A stretch of 64,000 nt of DNA, from contig OZ253559.1 of NCBI GenBank assembly GCA_965262785.1, positions 1,240,001 through 1,304,000 of the forward strand. Reading direction: 5' to 3'. The stretch is from G965218495 sp965262785 (GTDB lineage: Bacteria > Bacteroidota > Rhodothermia > Rhodothermales > Bin80). Below the pieces are notes generated by a model. It did no database searches. It saw nothing but the letters and a program-made list of their open reading frames with translations, and was not told the origin of the DNA. Below, piece after piece: positions 60,268 through 64,000 of this stretch (positions are counted from its first letter, which is position 1; the number at the start of each line of letters is the position of its first letter). Made by a program: the position numbers and the translations under genes.

Positions 60268-62111
60268 CCGTGCTTGACCCCCAATCTAACCGCACCCTCT
60301 ATACGGAGGCGCTCACTACACCGTGCCAATTCCGGTTCGACAAGGCTGTCGCTCTAACCTACTCCCTCGATCTCGACACGCTCCTCGCCGTGCCGCTTCA
60401 CCTTCTCCTCTACGCCACCGGACAGCCACAGGCCGAGCTTCTCCAGGACCGTTTGGCGCTCCTTGATGCGTTGCGCAGCACGGCGGACCGTCTGTCGATA
60501 TTTCACCAGCGAGGCCGAATTCTGGCTCCAGCCCAGAAGAGAATTCTGTACTCCCTGCTTGAAGGCTCGGTGTTCGTGGCCTCCGCACCTAACGGCGGCG
60601 TCTTTCACCCCAAGGTCTGGGTTCTCCGATTCGAGTCCCTTGAGGACACGCAGCCACTAATCCGGCTCGTCGTTCTGTCGCGAAACCTCACGGCGGACCT
60701 GTCGTGGGACGTCTCGCTCACCGTCGAAGGCCACCCTGGCACCAGTCTCGTCGCTGGCAACGCGGATTTGGTGCGATTACTGCATAGCCTCCCTGCTCTT
60801 TCGCCGGAACTGGGCCGAGAAAGGCAGTCTCAGCTCGGCTCCCTCGCCGACGAACTGGCGGTCACTGAATGGGACTTGCCTCCAGGCATTGACGAATTCC
60901 AACTCCATACGCTTGGGCTCGATCGATCCAGCTGGACACCACCCCATTCCAAAAGGCTGCTGGTTATGGCACCGTACGTCAGTGGCACGGCACTGAAAAG
61001 GCTTGCGGCGACAAGCGAGTCGCCGCAGGCTCTCATCTCGAGGTTCGAAAATCTGGTCGAGGTTTCAGGTTCGGCCCGAGCTGCGTTCAAAGAGTGCCTG
61101 GTGTTGCGGGAGGAGGCGGAAATAGGGGATGGAGAGGATCCGCAAGAACGATGGGGCGAGAACATGGGCCTTCACGCGAAGCTCTACCTCTGCGACGAGC
61201 CTAACCGCACCCGCCTGGCATTGGGTTCAGCGAACGCGACGAATGCCGCTCTCGTCACCGGATCCAATGTCGAAGTGTTGGCCGAGTTGGTGGGTAGCCG
61301 ACAACAGCTCGGATCCGTGCAGACTTTCCTAAACAATCAAGGATTTCTGGCTCTTCTGGAGGCGTTCAAATTCGGCGACTCCGAGCCTGTGGAGAAGGAC
61401 ACACTTGAAACCCGGCGTGCCCTCGAAGACGCTCAGGCCGCAATCGCCGAAGCCGATCTGGCTCTCCGGTGTATCAAGGACGACAACCACTGGCATATGC
61501 GCCTTCGGAGCAGACATCCGATCGAGTTGCCTCCAGGCGTCCGGGTCACTACATGGCCCATCACCATCGCGCGAAACCAAGGCAGTGACTGCGCCCCCTT
61601 CTTCCTTGGAGAGGAAATCGGGTTTGGGCCATTGGACGTGTCGTCCATCACCCAGTTTGTCGCATTCGAGATTGCCCCCAAGAAAATTCGCCCTGGCACG
61701 CAAACCCGCACATTCGTTCTTAAACTGGTGGCTGACGGTCTTCCTGCTGCGGAGCGCGAAGCGGCCGTGGTACGACAGGTCGTCAACAGCCGCGACGGGT
61801 TCCTCCGATATCTGCTTTTCCTGCTGGGCGCCTTTGTCGCTTCGTCCGAGGTTGAAGGCGGGGCCGGATCTGGATCCTGGCAGGCCATGCAGCGCCCGGG
61901 CTTCGAGACCCTGCCTCTGCTGGAGGAAATGACCAGAGCTCTTTGCCGGGACCCCGCACGGCTTGAGTCGGTTGGCCGCCTCGTAAAAAACCTCGAGAAA
62001 ACAGCCAGCGGCGCGGACGGTGAAACAATCGTGCCCCAAAAGTTTCTGGAGCTTTGGGCCACATTCCAGTTGGCCTTGGGAGACAAGGCCGAGCAGGGCA
62101 CGAAGGCATGA
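60264..62111 (+). CDS. Phospholipase-D-superfamily nuclease-like protein of a putative defence operon
   Basis: 615 residues from the GTG at 60264, inside the stop of the previous gene; a longer frame starting at 60171 is rejected because it overlaps the DUF6361 gene by about 100 bp. Two HKD half-sites: GGVFHPKVWVLRF (His115, Lys117) with LSRNLT downstream, and MGLHAKLYLCDEPNRTRLALGSANATN (His304, Lys306, GSxN at 321-324). These are as expected for a single-chain PLD-type nuclease; the Asp of HxKx4D is not obvious in either half. The C-terminal 280 residues contain no known motif. The ATGA overlap with the helicase gene predicts coupled translation. Confidence 0.8.
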   Translation: MTVLDPQSNRTLYTEALTTPCQFRFDKAVALTYSLDLDTLLAVPLHLLLYATGQPQAELLQDRLALLDALRSTADRLSIFHQRGRILAPAQKRILYSLLEGSVFVASAPNGGVFHPKVWVLRFESLEDTQPLIRLVVLSRNLTADLSWDVSLTVEGHPGTSLVAGNADLVRLLHSLPALSPELGRERQSQLGSLADELAVTEWDLPPGIDEFQLHTLGLDRSSWTPPHSKRLLVMAPYVSGTALKRLAATSESPQALISRFENLVEVSGSARAAFKECLVLREEAEIGDGEDPQERWGENMGLHAKLYLCDEPNRTRLALGSANATNAALVTGSNVEVLAELVGSRQQLGSVQTFLNNQGFLALLEAFKFGDSEPVEKDTLETRRALEDAQAAIAEADLALRCIKDDNHWHMRLRSRHPIELPPGVRVTTWPITIARNQGSDCAPFFLGEEIGFGPLDVSSITQFVAFEIAPKKIRPGTQTRTFVLKLVADGLPAAEREAAVVRQVVNSRDGFLRYLLFLLGAFVASSEVEGGAGSGSWQAMQRPGFETLPLLEEMTRALCRDPARLESVGRLVKNLEKTASGADGETIVPQKFLELWATFQLALGDKAEQGTKA

Positions 62112-64000
62112 ACGAAATCGAACTCCAGACCGACCGGGCACTCAACGTGCTCAAAGACTTCCAGTGCCGAACTGTCGACTACGTGTTCAAGCGGCTGTGG
62201 AAGGATGATCGACCCGCGCACCGTTTCTTGATTGCCGACGAAGTGGGGCTTGGCAAGACGCTCGTCGCCAGGGGCATCATTGCCAAGACGCTGGAGCACC
62301 TCCAAGACCGGGTCGGCAGGCTCGATGTCATCTATGTGTGTTCGAATGCGACGATCGCTCAGCAGAACATCAGACGGCTCAACGTCACCGATCTCCCCCA
62401 AGTCACGCTGCCCACGAGGCTCACGCTCCTACCTGCGCAAGTGCGCGATCTGGATGCCCACAGAGTCAACTTCATCAGCCTAACGCCAGGCACTTCCCTC
62501 GACACCACGAAGTCGCACGGGGGAATCATCGACGAGCGGTTGGTGCTGTGGTGCATGCTGAAACGGCTCCCCAAGCTGGACCGCGGCGGGCTCTACAACC
62601 TCCTTCAGTGCACCGTCGGGGACGATAGTTACAAGTGGCATATGCAGAGGTTACCGACCGTTGATGATGCTCTTACTCGGGAGTTTCTCGCCACCTTGCA
62701 GCGTAATCGCGCTCTGTATGATTGTCTCTCTAACACATGCCATCGGTTTCGTGAGCGGCCCGGTACGGGTTGGTCAGCGGAGGATTCCGCCCGGCGCTAC
62801 TGCGTGATTGGGGATCTCCGCAACATGCTTGCGGGCGTCTGCGTCGATGCTCTGGAGCCGGATCTGATCATCCTCGACGAGTTTCAGCGTTTTCGCGACC
62901 TGCTCGATGGGGAAGGCCCCGCTGCAGAATTGACCGAGCGGCTTCTTAAATTCAAATACAAACAGGAAGCGCCTGAGGCGGGACTCAGGGCTCGCGTTCT
63001 GTTGTTGTCGGCAACGCCCTATCACATGCTGACCCTGTTTGATGAAGACGGGGACGATCATTTTGAGGATTTCCTGCGCACCTGTTCCTTCCTGAGTGAG
63101 AATGATGAGGAGACCATGCAGGGTCTGCGCGCTGACCTCTCCCGGTATCGGCGGGCGCTTCTCGAAGCCAACCTGCGTAGCCTTGATATCGATGAAGCAC
63201 GGCGGAGCCTGGAGGCCCGTCTTCTCCAGCTCATGGTCCGTACCGAGCGAGTGCGAGCCTCGGCCAATCGCGATGCCATGCTGGTTCAGGCTTCATCGGA
63301 CCTGTCGGTCCAAGTCGATGATCTGCGGCAGGCTGAGTTGATTGACCGCGTGGCGTCGATCGTCGAGGCTCGGGATCCAATTGAGTACTGGAAATCGGCA
63401 CCATACCTCTTGAATTTGATGCGGCGCTACCGCCTCAAAGAGCGGTTTGAGGAGCGGTGCAAGGAACCGTCCGCAGACTTGGTCGCCGCTGTGCGAGCCG
63501 GCCGAGAGATGCTGCTGCATCCCGAAGCGATTCAACGGTACAAGCCCATTCCTCCCGCGAATCCCCGTCTCCGCAAGCTGCTTGAGGACACAGTCGAGGA
63601 GGGTCAATGGAAACAGCTTTGGATGCCGCCATCTCTTCCGTATCTGGAACCGGCAGGTCCATTCGCAGGATCAGCAAAATCGACCAAGTCGCTGGTCTTT
63701 TCGTCTTGGGTTGTTGTACCGGACGCTATAGCGGCGATGTGTTCCTACGAGGCAACGCGACTCATGATGTCCGAGGAATCTGATCTCCCTTCGTACTCCG
63801 AGCTACATCGGTCTCGCGCTCGCCCTCTTGCTTTTCGCCTACGGGGTGGCAAGCCGAGTGCTATGAATAACTTGCTGCTGCTGTATCCGAGTCCAACGCT
63901 GGCCGAGTTGGGAGATCCGCTCCGGCTGGCGCTGGAAGGGGGCGCAAACCGGATCACCTCAAATGTCGCAGTCAACGAGGTTGAGGCGCAGATACGGCAG
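62108..64000 (+). CDS. SNF2/DEAD-like SF2 helicase, 5' part (continues past the window)
   Basis: The first 631 residues are in the window and the frame is open to the last base. N-terminal ATPase lobe: QCRTVDYVFKRLW (Q-motif-like), HRFLIADEVGLGKTLVARGII (Walker A, residues 47-51), LIILDEFQRFRDLL (motif II DEFQ, 257-260) and VLLLSATPYHML (motif III, 301-303). The insert between motif I and motif II is long (about 200 residues). The second lobe begins near KSLVFSSWVVVPDAIAAM. The start ATG overlaps the PLD gene's stop. In defence systems such helicases translocate on foreign DNA and feed a nuclease. That role is inferred from the partners. Confidence 0.85.
   Translation, partial: MNEIELQTDRALNVLKDFQCRTVDYVFKRLWKDDRPAHRFLIADEVGLGKTLVARGIIAKTLEHLQDRVGRLDVIYVCSNATIAQQNIRRLNVTDLPQVTLPTRLTLLPAQVRDLDAHRVNFISLTPGTSLDTTKSHGGIIDERLVLWCMLKRLPKLDRGGLYNLLQCTVGDDSYKWHMQRLPTVDDALTREFLATLQRNRALYDCLSNTCHRFRERPGTGWSAEDSARRYCVIGDLRNMLAGVCVDALEPDLIILDEFQRFRDLLDGEGPAAELTERLLKFKYKQEAPEAGLRARVLLLSATPYHMLTLFDEDGDDHFEDFLRTCSFLSENDEETMQGLRADLSRYRRALLEANLRSLDIDEARRSLEARLLQLMVRTERVRASANRDAMLVQASSDLSVQVDDLRQAELIDRVASIVEARDPIEYWKSAPYLLNLMRRYRLKERFEERCKEPSADLVAAVRAGREMLLHPEAIQRYKPIPPANPRLRKLLEDTVEEGQWKQLWMPPSLPYLEPAGPFAGSAKSTKSLVFSSWVVVPDAIAAMCSYEATRLMMSEESDLPSYSELHRSRARPLAFRLRGGKPSAMNNLLLLYPSPTLAELGDPLRLALEGGANRITSNVAVNEVEAQIRQ

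Noticed and set aside
1..64000. CRISPR arrays, rRNA and tRNA genes
   Set aside because: I saw no regularly spaced short repeats and no convincing cloverleaf or rRNA sequence. This was by reading only; a covariance-model scan would settle it.

Overview
This is a 64 kb stretch of a moderately GC-rich bacterial genome. The gene content points to the Bacteroidota/Rhodothermota side of the FCB group, and a marine Rhodothermales-like organism is my best guess. Supporting genes are a PorV/PorQ-type outer-membrane protein, a secreted protein with a type-IX-style C-terminal sorting domain, a 6-bladed beta-propeller lipoprotein, a single-chain Kgd-type 2-oxoglutarate dehydrogenase, a met-zincin protease, a sulfatase, and Gfo/Idh/MocA plus TIM-barrel sugar isomerase genes with twin-arginine leaders.

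Layout. 1-5.5 kb: 3' end of a metalloprotease gene, a secreted DUF4397 protein, a glycogen-binding-like domain protein, SpmB/SpmA, and a sulfite-oxidase/cytochrome c pair whose oxidase gene is frameshifted. 5.5-14.7 kb: uvrC, an unusual methylmalonyl-CoA epimerase fusion, rsmB, a 1274-residue secreted triple-domain haem protein and a PorV-like protein. 14.7-21.7 kb: an mtnA pseudogene, then a sugar/sulfate-ester catabolism cluster (two TIM-barrel isomerases, Gfo/Idh oxidoreductase, sulfatase, shikimate-dehydrogenase-like protein). 21.8-30.5 kb: one Gfo/Idh gene broken near its 3' end by a stack of nested insertions. 31-33.1 kb: TPR-thioredoxin lipoprotein. 33.2-38.9 kb: a transposase relic, two tandem group II introns and an IS256-type element carrying two related genes. 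39-42.2 kb: secreted proteins and a poorly coding stretch with a perfect 18-bp palindrome. 42.2-56.5 kb: housekeeping genes (HAD hydrolase, dtd, rdgB, rpsU, kgd, an SDR, rlmD, an Omp85 protein, DUF2795, M23 peptidase, MoxR, fmt). 56.5-59 kb: a decayed IS3-type element and degenerate sequence. 59-64 kb: a tightly coupled three-gene operon (DUF6361-like protein, phospholipase-D-type nuclease, SF2 helicase) that looks like a defence system and runs off the window.

The mobile part is a readable history. From outside inward in the 21.8-29.4 kb stack: a roughly 365-bp segment with terminal inverted repeats, flanked by a 118-bp direct repeat of the interrupted gene; an IS1634-type element with an 11-bp target duplication; an IS110 element; an ISL3 element with an 8-bp duplication; and a second IS1634-type element with a 4-bp duplication. 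Removing each layer restores the reading frame of the one beneath.

Most unusual are the IS256-type element, in which an intact catalytically dead transposase paralogue is encoded directly upstream of the apparently active transposase inside the same 24-bp inverted repeats and 8-bp target duplication, and the terminal DUF6361/PLD/helicase operon.
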